Positions 32,262 through 41,107 of a stretch of DNA of 64,000 bases are shown here, piece by piece. The stretch is from contig NZ_CP006951.1 of assembly GCF_000830885.1 (NCBI RefSeq), forward strand, positions 124,001 through 188,000, written 5' to 3'. The position numbers and the translations under genes were made by a program. Positions within the stretch are counted from its first letter, which is position 1. Each line of letters starts with the position of its first letter. Below the pieces are notes generated by a model that saw nothing but the letters and a program-made list of their open reading frames with translations, was not told where the DNA came from and did not search any database. This stretch comes from Dehalococcoides mccartyi CG5 (lineage in GTDB: Bacteria > Chloroflexota > Dehalococcoidia > Dehalococcoidales > Dehalococcoidaceae).

Positions 32262-35246
32262 TTAGTCCTCAAGTACCTTATAGCGTCCGGTGATGGTGGG
32301 TACGGTACCGTCGGCTGCTTTTTCAACCTTGACCAAGAACGCCTTGAACTCAGGAGTGGAGGAATTTGAGTCTGCGGTGTTCGGGGCAAGTACGTTGGCA
32401 CTGTCACCCTGTGCAATTCCCATAAAGCCCCAGTGATTGGGTATGGCTACCTGGTGAACAGTTTTGCCGCCAATGCTGAAGGGTTTAAGCCGTTTGGTAA
32501 CGGCTGCAGCCACTGATACGCTGCCTCTGGCCGAAGTGAGTTTTACAATATCACCGGCCTTGATACCCTTTTCGCTGGCCAGCTGTTCGGAGATTTCCAC
32601 ATAAGCAGCCGGGGCAAGTTCTACCAGGAAAGGCATATTGCGGGTTAACTGACCGCCCAAACTATGCTCAACGGTGCGTATAGTGGTACAGATAACCGGA
32701 TATTCACCGGCACTGCCCTGGGTATCGCCCTCGAAGACCATAGCGGTCGGGTTATTCTGGGTGCCGGACAGAGCATTGTCCACCGGGCTTTCCCAAGGTT
32801 CGTAATGTTCAGGCATGGGGCCGTCAGCCATGGCGGCAAAGAGCTGTGCGGTATTGCCATTGGTACCTTTAAAGGGCAGTCCGCCGCTCTGATTAAACGG
32901 AGCGTTTTTACCGTCAACATTGTCACCGGTCCAGCTCATACCGTTCCAGCTGATAACGGGTTTGGCCGCATTGAAGGGCTTGCCGCTGAGGTCAACTGAA
33001 GCGCGGTTGTTCATTATGCGGGTATTCATCGGCCAGCTCCAAGCCCAACCGGCATGGAAAGCACCGGTCTGTTCACGCCGTGCCATTTGGTTTCCGGCAT
33101 TTGTAAAGCTGCCGATATAAAGGCTATTGCCGCAGGCAACTGTTCCGTCAGCCCTTAGGTCTTCAGGACTTTCAAGCTGCTGCAGGGAAGATATCTTGTA
33201 TCCGTTCATCTCTTTGGCTACATCAGCCGCAGAGGGGTTGGTGCTGTAAGTCCAGCTGAGTTTGGTAATAGCTTCTGCATTGAGGCCGCTTTCGCCCTGA
33301 TAAAGGGTCTGAAGACGGCTAAGCAGGGAGCTGATAACCTCAAGCTCAGATTTGGCTTCACCGGAAGCGCTGACGGCCTTGTTTCGCCATTGAATCCAGC
33401 GGTCAGCATTGGTTACACTGCCTTCTTTTTCGTAAGAACAGGCAGTGGGCAGCAGGAAGACTTCGGTCTGCGAAGTCACCCCGTCTTTCTTCCAGAAAGC
33501 AGCAGTTTCAGACTCAAACATATCTGTCACTACCAGCCAGTCCAGTTTGGCCAAAGCCTGAGTAGCCTGACCGGCAGCAGCACTCTCAACCACCGGGTTT
33601 GCACCCCAGGCGAAAGCACCCTTTATTTTGCCGGCAGCCATCTGTTTGATAGCGTTTACGTAAGAGTAATTGGTATTATTATCTGTTTTGGGCAGGAAGC
33701 CGAAGCCGAAACCGTTTGAGCTGGAGGCATTAGAGCCGTACCAGGCCTTCAAAAGGCTGGCTGCACTTTGGTCGCCGGCTTTAGAAGCATAGGCGGCAAA
33801 AGTGGTATCGTCTTCGTTGGGGGCAGATAAATAACCGGGCAGTTTGTTCCATGAGACACCGTTGTCGGCAGCACCCTGTACGTTAGATTCACCTCCAAGG
33901 GCGAATAAACCGCCGCCGGATACGCCGATATTGGCCAGCAGCATCTGAAGTACGGCATAAGCCCGAACTGTCTGAGCGCCGGAGGTGTGCTGGGTGGAGC
34001 TCATGGCGTAGACAATAGCGCCGGCCTTGTCTGCTTTGCCGGTTGCGGCAAAAAAGGCACAGACCTTTGCGAAGTCAGCCTGGGAGCAGCCACAGGTTGC
34101 GGACACCATTTCCGGAGTGTAACGGGCATATTGCTTCTTCAAAAGCTGGAAGACACAATTGGGGTTGGTAAGGGTTTTGTCTATTACCGGTTCGCCGTTG
34201 CTGGCCTTGGTAAAGTTCCAGTTTGATTGGTCGTATGAATGGCTGGCGGTGTTGTAACCTACAAACATGCCGTCCAAATCAGCCGGACCCTTGAAGTTGG
34301 AGTTTACTACCATGCCGGCAGTGGTGTATTCGGTAATATAGGTCATGTTGTAATTTGCGGGGTGAGCTTCAATGTCAGAAATGACATATTTGATAAGCCC
34401 GCCGATAAAGGCAATCTCCGAACCGGAGCGGGCGGCAACGAATGTGCCGGCCTTGGCGGCAGTCCGGGTCAGGCGGCAGTCAACGCTGATAAGCTCTGCA
34501 CCTTTGCCCATAGCTTCGCCCAGATGGGAGAAACAGGCAGGGTAGTTTTCAGCCGGGTTGCCACCCATATCCAGAATGACGTTGGCGTTTGAAACATCGG
34601 TCCAGCTGTTGGTCATGGCGTTTCGTCCGAACGAAGCCGCCAAAGCTTCCAGGCTGGAAGCGGTGCTCAGTCTGGCCTGGCTATCCAGGTAGACAATGCC
34701 CAGGGCACGAAGCATCTTGGACAGAAGATAACATTCTTCGTTATCCAGAGTAGCTCCGCCCAGCGAGGCAATAGCCTCGGTGCGGTTAACGGTCTTGCCG
34801 GCAGCATTTTTGGCTATAAAACCGCTGTCACGGCTGGCCTTTACCTTTTTGGCAATTTCACCAAACGCCCAATCCCATGACTTTTCTTCCCAATCATTCG
34901 CACCGGCGGCACGGTAAAGCACCTTTTCTAAACGGTGTTTATTATTGTGAAGTTGAATCAGTGAAGCACCCTTGGAACAGGCACTCCCCCGATTTACGGG
35001 ATTGTCTGGATCACCTTCCATATTGGTGAGGTTGCCGGCCGAATCGGTATAGCAGATAAATCCGCAACCGCTGGCATCAAAGGGACAAATGGTGGTGGTT
35101 TCTTTTACCCACCGGGGGCGCGTGTCAACCATTTTGGGCTCAACACCCTTAATGGGTCCACGGAAAAGACCAGCTGTGGCAAAGAGACCCGCGGTCCCTC
35201 CGCTGATCTTGAGGAAATCTCGCCTACTAAACTGAGACCTCATCAC
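32262..35246 (-). CDS. omeA: Organohalide respiration complex molybdopterin oxidoreductase OmeA
   Basis: The 994-residue complex iron-sulfur molybdoenzyme has a twin-arginine leader (SRRDFLKISGGTAGLF). An N-terminal cluster site holds Cys54, Cys61, Cys65 and Cys90, and the molybdopterin domains end in a C-terminal dinucleotide-binding barrel. It aligns with formate dehydrogenase (FGRNAMTNSW, DMGGNPAENYPACF). The catalytic Sec/Cys position is Ser194 (QARLSTAS, codon AGC). The usual second cluster cysteine is Asp57 (CPFDASGC). It is therefore unlikely to oxidise formate. In D. mccartyi it is part of the respiratory complex that passes electrons from hydrogenase to RdhA. GGAGG precedes its ATG. 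Confidence 0.93.
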   Translation of the reverse strand: MMRSQFSRRDFLKISGGTAGLFATAGLFRGPIKGVEPKMVDTRPRWVKETTTICPFDASGCGFICYTDSAGNLTNMEGDPDNPVNRGSACSKGASLIQLHNNKHRLEKVLYRAAGANDWEEKSWDWAFGEIAKKVKASRDSGFIAKNAAGKTVNRTEAIASLGGATLDNEECYLLSKMLRALGIVYLDSQARLSTASSLEALAASFGRNAMTNSWTDVSNANVILDMGGNPAENYPACFSHLGEAMGKGAELISVDCRLTRTAAKAGTFVAARSGSEIAFIGGLIKYVISDIEAHPANYNMTYITEYTTAGMVVNSNFKGPADLDGMFVGYNTASHSYDQSNWNFTKASNGEPVIDKTLTNPNCVFQLLKKQYARYTPEMVSATCGCSQADFAKVCAFFAATGKADKAGAIVYAMSSTQHTSGAQTVRAYAVLQMLLANIGVSGGGLFALGGESNVQGAADNGVSWNKLPGYLSAPNEDDTTFAAYASKAGDQSAASLLKAWYGSNASSSNGFGFGFLPKTDNNTNYSYVNAIKQMAAGKIKGAFAWGANPVVESAAAGQATQALAKLDWLVVTDMFESETAAFWKKDGVTSQTEVFLLPTACSYEKEGSVTNADRWIQWRNKAVSASGEAKSELEVISSLLSRLQTLYQGESGLNAEAITKLSWTYSTNPSAADVAKEMNGYKISSLQQLESPEDLRADGTVACGNSLYIGSFTNAGNQMARREQTGAFHAGWAWSWPMNTRIMNNRASVDLSGKPFNAAKPVISWNGMSWTGDNVDGKNAPFNQSGGLPFKGTNGNTAQLFAAMADGPMPEHYEPWESPVDNALSGTQNNPTAMVFEGDTQGSAGEYPVICTTIRTVEHSLGGQLTRNMPFLVELAPAAYVEISEQLASEKGIKAGDIVKLTSARGSVSVAAAVTKRLKPFSIGGKTVHQVAIPNHWGFMGIAQGDSANVLAPNTADSNSSTPEFKAFLVKVEKAADGTVPTITGRYKVLED

Positions 35247-35301
35247 TACCTCCTTACTAAAGGCTCTGGAGACACAATTTGTTAATATGATATACCAAGT
35301 A

Positions 35302-35334
35302 GTTGTTTAAACGCAAGTTAAAATTGCGAACAAC
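35302..35334. promoter_or_regulatory. Palindrome in the omeA promoter region
   Basis: GTTGTT (35302-35307) and AACAAC (35329-35334) flank CGCAA/TTGCG (35312-35316 with 35324-35328). On the minus strand it overlaps a TTGCG -35-like element upstream of a TATATC -10-like element, so a regulator bound here could control omeA. The rest of the 35247-35621 gap shows no gene. Confidence 0.4.
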
Positions 35335-35621
35335 TTATATCTAAAGTACTAGTGCTAGGGGTCAATCAGGAATAAAAAATTTTAAAAACATAATTCGGCT
35401 GGGAAAACTTTATAAACTGCCTGTGCCGAGACTGAAAATACAAGGGAATACATCCTAAAAACTTTAAAAATATTTGGACAACAGGCATAGGTCTTCACCT
35501 GACAGATTGGTGAGCGGCAAGTGTTTTAAAAACCAGCTTTTTATTCCGTATATCTATCCGAAACAGATTTTGCAGCTGGTTAGACTTGATTTGAAAGCCA
35601 TATTCCGCTATTTTTTAGGAT

Positions 35622-36200
35622 ATGAGAATTATTGCCGGAGATGCCAAGGGCAAAAATATTATTGTACCCCAGCGGAAAGCTACCCGTCCGGCTACCGAGT
35701 TGGTCAGGGGGGCTATGATGTCCATGCTGGAGGCAGTAGCTGAAGACTGGAGCGAGGTGCTGGATATTTATTCCGGCAGCGGTTCTCTGGGTTTGGAAGC
35801 CCTTTCCCGCGGGGCCGGGCATGTAGATTTTGTTGAGCACGAGCGCTGTTGTTGTGATATAATAAAACAAAATTTGGAAACCATTGGCTGTGCAAGCCAT
35901 GCTCACGTGTATTGTTTGGATGTACCCAAGGCTATGGCCTTCTTGAAAAAGCAATATGACGTAATACTGGCAGATCCGCCGTACCGTAACCAGCAGATTG
36001 GCGAGGTACTGGAGAAACTGGGGAATTCCGGGCTTATCGGTGAAAACACAGTCATGGCAGTTACCCATTCCGCCCATCTCACTCTTGCCGAATGTTACGG
36101 GCGGTTAAAGATGCTAAAAGAGCATCGCCATGGGGATAGCCTTATCGCTATATACAGAAAGGATAGCAGTTTTGATAGCCATTTACCCGGGCCGGTTTGA
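35622..36200 (+). CDS. rsmD: 16S rRNA (guanine966-N2)-methyltransferase RsmD
   Basis: The 192-residue SAM-dependent enzyme methylates 16S rRNA. The N-terminal MRIIAGDAKGKNI and RPATELVRGAMMSML segments, the SAM site DIYSGSGSLGLEALSRGA and the catalytic DPPY are all typical. Its length is normal for RsmD. Its end overlaps coaD by 29 bases, a common gene pair in bacteria. Confidence 0.93.
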   Translation: MRIIAGDAKGKNIIVPQRKATRPATELVRGAMMSMLEAVAEDWSEVLDIYSGSGSLGLEALSRGAGHVDFVEHERCCCDIIKQNLETIGCASHAHVYCLDVPKAMAFLKKQYDVILADPPYRNQQIGEVLEKLGNSGLIGENTVMAVTHSAHLTLAECYGRLKMLKEHRHGDSLIAIYRKDSSFDSHLPGPV

Positions 36201-36651
36201 CCCGGTAACCCTGGGCCATCTGAGCGTTGCCAGACGCGCTTCAGGCTTTTGTGACCGGCTGATTATTGCTGTCTTTGATAATCCTGCCAAACCGGGCCTT
36301 TTTACGGCCGCCGAGAGGGTAGACTTCATCAAACAATCCATTAAAGACCTTCCCAATGTAGAGGTGCGTTCTTTCAGCGGGCTTATGGTCAATTTTGCCC
36401 GTAAAATGGGTGCTTCGCTTATAATTCGCGGCCTCAGGGTGGGGGCTGATTTTGAGCGTGAAATGGAAATGTACGTTATGAACCGCCGTCTGGATGAGGG
36501 GCTTGAGCTTTGTTGCCTCTTCTCCGAGCCTCAGTACCAGTACCTCAGTGCTTCGCTTATCAAAGAAATAGTGATACTGGGCGGGGACTCAAGCGGATTA
36601 ATATCGGAACATGTGGCAGTAGCTTTAAAAAACAAGTTAGCGTCTGTCTAG
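36172..36651 (+). CDS. coaD: Phosphopantetheine adenylyltransferase
   Basis: This 159-residue enzyme makes dephospho-CoA from 4'-phosphopantetheine and ATP. The nucleotidyltransferase motif is GRFDPVTLGH, with RGLRVGADFEREM and the C-terminal QYQYLSASLIKEI segment. The TTG start at 36172 is chosen because AAAGGA lies 8 bases upstream and it gives the exact length of E. coli CoaD. An upstream in-frame ATG at 36130 would add 14 non-homologous residues. Confidence 0.95.
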   Translation: MIAIYPGRFDPVTLGHLSVARRASGFCDRLIIAVFDNPAKPGLFTAAERVDFIKQSIKDLPNVEVRSFSGLMVNFARKMGASLIIRGLRVGADFEREMEMYVMNRRLDEGLELCCLFSEPQYQYLSASLIKEIVILGGDSSGLISEHVAVALKNKLASV

Positions 36652-36739
36652 TGTGGTATAATCAATTAATTATTTTACAGGAGGGTGTATCGCCAGAAGA
36701 AGTTTTGCTTAAGACAGATTTTGGAGGTAGAAGGAATTT

Positions 36740-36994
36740 ATGTCGTTCAAGATAACAGATGACTGTATCAGTTGTGGGGCTTGCGAACCGGAATGCCCCA
36801 ATAAGGCTATTTCGGAAGGCGAGACTATTTACATTATTGATCCTGAGAAATGCTCTGAGTGCGTGGGTGCTTTTGATACTCCGCAGTGCGTTGAAATCTG
36901 CCCGGTAGACTCCTGTGTGAAATGCTGTAATGAATCTAACGATGAATTACTGGCAAAATGGCAGAAACAGCACCCGGGCGAAAGCCCCAAGTAA
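36740..36994 (+). CDS. YfhL-type 2[4Fe-4S] ferredoxin
   Basis: The 84-residue ferredoxin has CISCGACEPECP and CSECVGAFDTPQCVEICP. This second motif has an enlarged loop, typical of the YfhL/alvin type. Two extra cysteines follow (DSCVKCC). It is an electron carrier, but the partner is unknown. A GGAGG motif precedes the ATG closely. Confidence 0.93.
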   Translation: MSFKITDDCISCGACEPECPNKAISEGETIYIIDPEKCSECVGAFDTPQCVEICPVDSCVKCCNESNDELLAKWQKQHPGESPK

Positions 36995-37104
36995 AAGTAA
37001 CAAAAATTTAAGGCCGATCTGGATATAGGGTTTTAAATAAAATCATAAATGCCTTAAGAGCCATCTGGGTTACGGCGGTTTAGTGTGCAGGTTTTGTATG
37101 GGCT

Positions 37105-37593
37105 TTAGTTGAAAAAGTCTTGGATTACTCCGAACTCATCAGGTAAAAGCGACAGAATCAGCGGAAACTTGTCAAGAAGTATCTGGGCGACGGCAGAATC
37201 GGTGATAACCGAACCGGAGTCAAAGAATTTGACCCAGATGGCTAGCAGGGTGGCAGTAAAAATGCCGGAAACCAGCAAACCGAATATTGCACCCCCCAGC
37301 CGATTTACCCAGTTAAGGAAAGTCGGCTTTATCATAGTGTCAAGCAGCTTGGCGATAAGGGTGGTAGCTACCCAGATAGTTATCAGTATCAGCAGGAAAG
37401 CGATTATATTTGCCCACTCCGGGCTGGAAATAAAACTGAGCCATTCGGCAACCGTAGGGTAAAAGCGCCCTGCCAGTATAATGCCTATTATCAGCCCTAC
37501 CAGATGCAAAAAGTTGCGTATAAGGCCGGTGAAAAAGCCGCTCACGGTTTGAATGCCCAGTGATATCAGTAAAACTATATCTAACCAATTCAT
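37105..37593 (-). CDS. CvpA family membrane protein
   Basis: The 162-residue protein has four membrane helices and the N-terminal MNWLDIVLLISLGIQT pattern of the CvpA family. The VGLIIGIILAGRFY segment also fits. The biochemical role of the family is poorly defined (colicin V production, envelope integrity). It is alone on its strand, with proC 93 bases upstream. Confidence 0.8.
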   Translation of the reverse strand: MNWLDIVLLISLGIQTVSGFFTGLIRNFLHLVGLIIGIILAGRFYPTVAEWLSFISSPEWANIIAFLLILITIWVATTLIAKLLDTMIKPTFLNWVNRLGGAIFGLLVSGIFTATLLAIWVKFFDSGSVITDSAVAQILLDKFPLILSLLPDEFGVIQDFFN

Positions 37594-37686
37594 CGCTTTG
37601 ATTAAAGCATATCCGCATGGACAAACGCAATAGTAGTATTTTCCTATCGTTTTTAGGGGCTGCAGATATTTATTTAAGCGGGGGGG

Positions 37687-38490
37687 TTAACCCTTGCCCA
37701 GTTCTACAGAGCGGTTAAAGGCGGCCTTGGCAGCCTTGATTATAGTTGCCTCCAGACCGGCTTCTTCAAATGCCTTTATAGCTTCGGCGGTAGTACCGCC
37801 GGGCGAGGTTACGTTTTTGCGAAGCTGGGTGAGCGCCAAGCCGGATTTTCCGGCATAAATAGCCGAACCGGCAGCTGTCTGGGATACCAGTATAGATGCT
37901 TCTTCAGGGGTAAATCCCATTTCCAGTGCCGCTTTTTCCAGCCCTTCCATGAACAGAAAGAAATAGGCCGGGCCTGAACCTGAGATAGCGGTAGCTGCAT
38001 CCAGCATGGTTTCTTTGCCGGTATATATTTCTTTGCCCATGGCTGAAAGTATGGCTTTAGCTTGGTCTTTCTGGGTGGGGCTGACAGACGGCAGGGCAGT
38101 CCAGACGCTCATGCCCATGCCTATCATGGCGGGGGTGTTGGGCATAACCCGCACCACCGCTTTATGGGCAAGCCCGCCGCTGAGTTTGCTTAAGGTTGCC
38201 CCGGCAATAATGGATATAACCAGCTGTTTGTCCGCCAGTTTGCCCTTCAGTTCGGCACTCAGTTCGGGCAGATTCTGGGGTTTGATAGCCAGCAGAACTA
38301 CCTCTGCACTCTTTATCGCATCCGGGTTTGAAGCGGTGGTTTTTATGCCATAGCTGGTTTCAAGGTAGGTACGGCGTTCAGCTTTAATCTCACTTACAGT
38401 GATATTTTGGGGCGGACAGATGTTTTTTTGGATAAGAGCGCCCAAGATGGCCTCACCCATATTTCCCCCGCCGATAAATGCTATGTTCAT
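37687..38490 (-). CDS. proC: Pyrroline-5-carboxylate reductase
   Basis: This 267-residue enzyme performs the last step of proline synthesis. The NAD(P) site is FIGGGNMGEAI. The conserved signature near the C-terminus reads QLRKNVTSPGGTTAEAI, and the VRVMPNTPAMIGMG segment is diagnostic. It begins one base after the stop of leuS on the same strand, so both are likely cotranscribed. Confidence 0.96.
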   Translation of the reverse strand: MNIAFIGGGNMGEAILGALIQKNICPPQNITVSEIKAERRTYLETSYGIKTTASNPDAIKSAEVVLLAIKPQNLPELSAELKGKLADKQLVISIIAGATLSKLSGGLAHKAVVRVMPNTPAMIGMGMSVWTALPSVSPTQKDQAKAILSAMGKEIYTGKETMLDAATAISGSGPAYFFLFMEGLEKAALEMGFTPEEASILVSQTAAGSAIYAGKSGLALTQLRKNVTSPGGTTAEAIKAFEEAGLEATIIKAAKAAFNRSVELGKG

Positions 38491-38491
38491 G

Positions 38492-40933
38492 TTATTTCAC
38501 CACAATATTTACTAATTTGCCGGGTACGTATATAACAGTTACGGGGGTTTTGCCCAGCAGGTGGGGTTTGACCCTTTCGCTGTTTAAAGCCGTTTCCTTG
38601 GCTTCGGCCTCTGAAATTCCGGCCGGCATTTCCAGCCTTTCGCGGAGCTTGCCATTTACCTGAATAATCAGAGTTATAACTTCGTCCTTGGCCAGTTCTT
38701 CGTCCCACGTCGGCCAGTTCTGGTTGTGGATTGAATACTTCATGCCCAGATTAGCCCAGAGTTCCTCGGCAATATGGGGGGCAACCGGAGCAAGCATAAG
38801 TGCAAAAGTTTGAAGTGTGTTTTGCCAGTTTTCTGCCGAAATAGCCGCCGTTTCCTTTAGCTTTGCCAGACTGTTTGAAAGCTCCATAAGGGCGGCTACC
38901 ACGGTATTGAAACGCAGCCGTTCAATATCCATGGTTATCTTCTTGATAGTCTGGTGCAGGGTGCGCTTAAGTTCGCGTTCCGCTTCAGCCGAGGCGGTTT
39001 GGGGAGTATATTCCTCGGTAAACAAATTCCAGACCCGGTTCAGCCAGCGGCTCATGCCCGAAAGGCCGGAATCATTCCATTCGCCGCCCTGATCCCACGG
39101 ACCCACAAACATCAGGTAAGCCCTGACGGCGTCTGTGCCTACTTCCGCCACCAGATTATCCGGGGTAACCACGTTGCCCTTGGATTTGCTCATTTTCTGG
39201 TGGTTGCTGACAATAATGCCTTGGTTAAAGAGCTTTTTAAAGGGTTCGCCAAAGTCTATTATGCCCATATCCCGCAGGGCTTTGGTGAAGAAACGGGAAT
39301 AGAAAAGGTGCATAACCGCATGTTCGGCACCGCCGGTATAAAGGTCTACCGGCATCCAGTATTTGAGTTTTACCGGGTCAAACGGTCCTTTGTCATAACC
39401 GGGGCTGGTGTAACGCAGGAAATACCACGAAGAACACATGAAAGTATCCATGGTATCTGTTTCGCGTTTGGCTTTTCCTCCGCAGACCGGGCAGATGGTA
39501 TTTACAAAGCCTTCGTTGTATTTTAAGGGGGATTCCCCTCCGCTGCGGAATCCAACATCTTCTGGCAGGAGTACCGGCAGGTCTTTTTCAGGTACGGGCA
39601 CAATGCCGCATTTTTCGCAGTAGACCATGGGTATGGGGGCGCCCCAGTAACGCTGGCGGGAAATAAGCCAGTCACGCAGTTTGTAGTTTACGGTTTTCTT
39701 GCCCCAGCCGTGTTCGGCCAGATAGTCACATACCTTTTCCTTGCCTTCGGTATTCGGTGTACCGTTAAAAGGGCCGGAGTTTAACATAACTCCTTCGTTT
39801 ATATAGGCCGCCTCAAGGGGTTTGCCGTCATATGCGGATGGGGCGATGACTGTTATAACCGGCAAATGGTATTTTTGGGCAAAAACGAAATCCCGTTCGT
39901 CATGGGCGGGTACGCCCATAACCGCCCCGGTACCGTAGCTCTGGAGTACGTAATCACCTATCCAGACGGGTACTTTCTGCCCGTTGACCCGGTTGGTTAC
40001 ATATGTACCGGTAAATACCCCGTCTTTTTCCCTTTCGGTGGAAAGGCGTTCAATCTCGGTGCAGGTACGGGACTTCTTTATATAGGCATCCACCGCCGCT
40101 TTGTTTTCGGGGGTGGTTATCTTTTCAACCAGCGGGTGTTCGGGTGCCAGCACCATAAAGGTAACCCCGTAGATAGTGTCCGGGCGGGTGGTAAAGACTT
40201 TTATCTCTTTTTCAAAAGCAGTTGGACAGTCAAGGGCGAATGACACTTCCGCTCCGTAGCTTTTGCCTACCCAGTTTCTCTGCATGGCGGTTATTTTTTC
40301 CGGCCAGTCCAACCCTTCGTGGTCTTTGAGTTCGTCTGCATAGTTGGTGATGCGGAAAAACCACTGCTCAAGGTCGCGCCGGGTGGTGGGGGTTTCGCAC
40401 CTCCAGCAAGTGCCGTCTACCACCTGTTCGTTGGCCAATACCGCCTGGCAACTGGGACACCAGTTTACCGGGGCTTTGGCACGGTAGGCCAATCCGGCTT
40501 CATACAGCTTTAAAAAGAACCATTGTGTCCACTTGTAATATTCGGGCAGGCAGGTTATAACCTCCCTGTCCCAGTCAAACATAGCACCTATTGTCTTCAG
40601 CTGGCGGCGCATGTTTTCTACGTTATTCAGGGTCCAGATACGGGGGTGGATATTGTGCTTGATAGCGGCATTTTCAGCCGGCAGGCCGAAAGAGTCAAAA
40701 CCCACCGGGCGCATTACATTAAAGCCTCTCAGGCGTTTGTATCTGGCAAAACAGTCCGCCGGAACTTCGGCATACCAGTGGCCTATGTGGAGATTGCCCG
40801 AGGTATAAGGGAACATGGTAAGGGAGTACCATTTGGGTTTGGGGCTGTCTTCACTGGCGTGGTAAAGGCGGTCTGCCGCCCATTTATCCTGCCATTTTTT
40901 TTCTGTTTCCTGCGGATTATATTTTTCGGCCAT
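38492..40933 (-). CDS. leuS: Leucyl-tRNA synthetase
   Basis: The 813-residue class I synthetase has HIGH (SGNLHIGHW) and KMSKS (KMSKSKGNVV). A CP1 editing domain (residues about 220-400, with TTRPDTIYGVTF) removes mischarged amino acids. A zinc-type CPVCGGKAKRETD insert and a C-terminal anticodon-binding domain follow. It is full length and heads the leuS-proC pair. Confidence 0.97.
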   Translation of the reverse strand: MAEKYNPQETEKKWQDKWAADRLYHASEDSPKPKWYSLTMFPYTSGNLHIGHWYAEVPADCFARYKRLRGFNVMRPVGFDSFGLPAENAAIKHNIHPRIWTLNNVENMRRQLKTIGAMFDWDREVITCLPEYYKWTQWFFLKLYEAGLAYRAKAPVNWCPSCQAVLANEQVVDGTCWRCETPTTRRDLEQWFFRITNYADELKDHEGLDWPEKITAMQRNWVGKSYGAEVSFALDCPTAFEKEIKVFTTRPDTIYGVTFMVLAPEHPLVEKITTPENKAAVDAYIKKSRTCTEIERLSTEREKDGVFTGTYVTNRVNGQKVPVWIGDYVLQSYGTGAVMGVPAHDERDFVFAQKYHLPVITVIAPSAYDGKPLEAAYINEGVMLNSGPFNGTPNTEGKEKVCDYLAEHGWGKKTVNYKLRDWLISRQRYWGAPIPMVYCEKCGIVPVPEKDLPVLLPEDVGFRSGGESPLKYNEGFVNTICPVCGGKAKRETDTMDTFMCSSWYFLRYTSPGYDKGPFDPVKLKYWMPVDLYTGGAEHAVMHLFYSRFFTKALRDMGIIDFGEPFKKLFNQGIIVSNHQKMSKSKGNVVTPDNLVAEVGTDAVRAYLMFVGPWDQGGEWNDSGLSGMSRWLNRVWNLFTEEYTPQTASAEAERELKRTLHQTIKKITMDIERLRFNTVVAALMELSNSLAKLKETAAISAENWQNTLQTFALMLAPVAPHIAEELWANLGMKYSIHNQNWPTWDEELAKDEVITLIIQVNGKLRERLEMPAGISEAEAKETALNSERVKPHLLGKTPVTVIYVPGKLVNIVVK

Positions 40934-41107
40934 TTCTGTTTTCCTATCTGAAATATCAGATTATATTACCCCGTACTGCCTGTGCTTTCAAGTTAAGGCG
41001 GCTTTTTAGGGCTATTTCTATATTGGACGGGAATTGGGTAAAATGAGAAGGCTTAAAAATGTATTATATATAATAGAAAGGCTGGCCGAAAAGGGCCGGT
41101 GGTTTTA

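Noticed and set aside
32262-35246. Selenocysteine or in-frame TGA in OmeA
   Set aside because: The codon at the Sec/Cys position reads AGC (Ser). The reading frame is continuous without any internal stop.
30114-35246. Formate dehydrogenase operon
   Set aside because: The catalytic subunit has Ser in place of Sec/Cys and there is no FdhB-type iron-sulfur subunit. The context matches the organohalide respiration complex instead.
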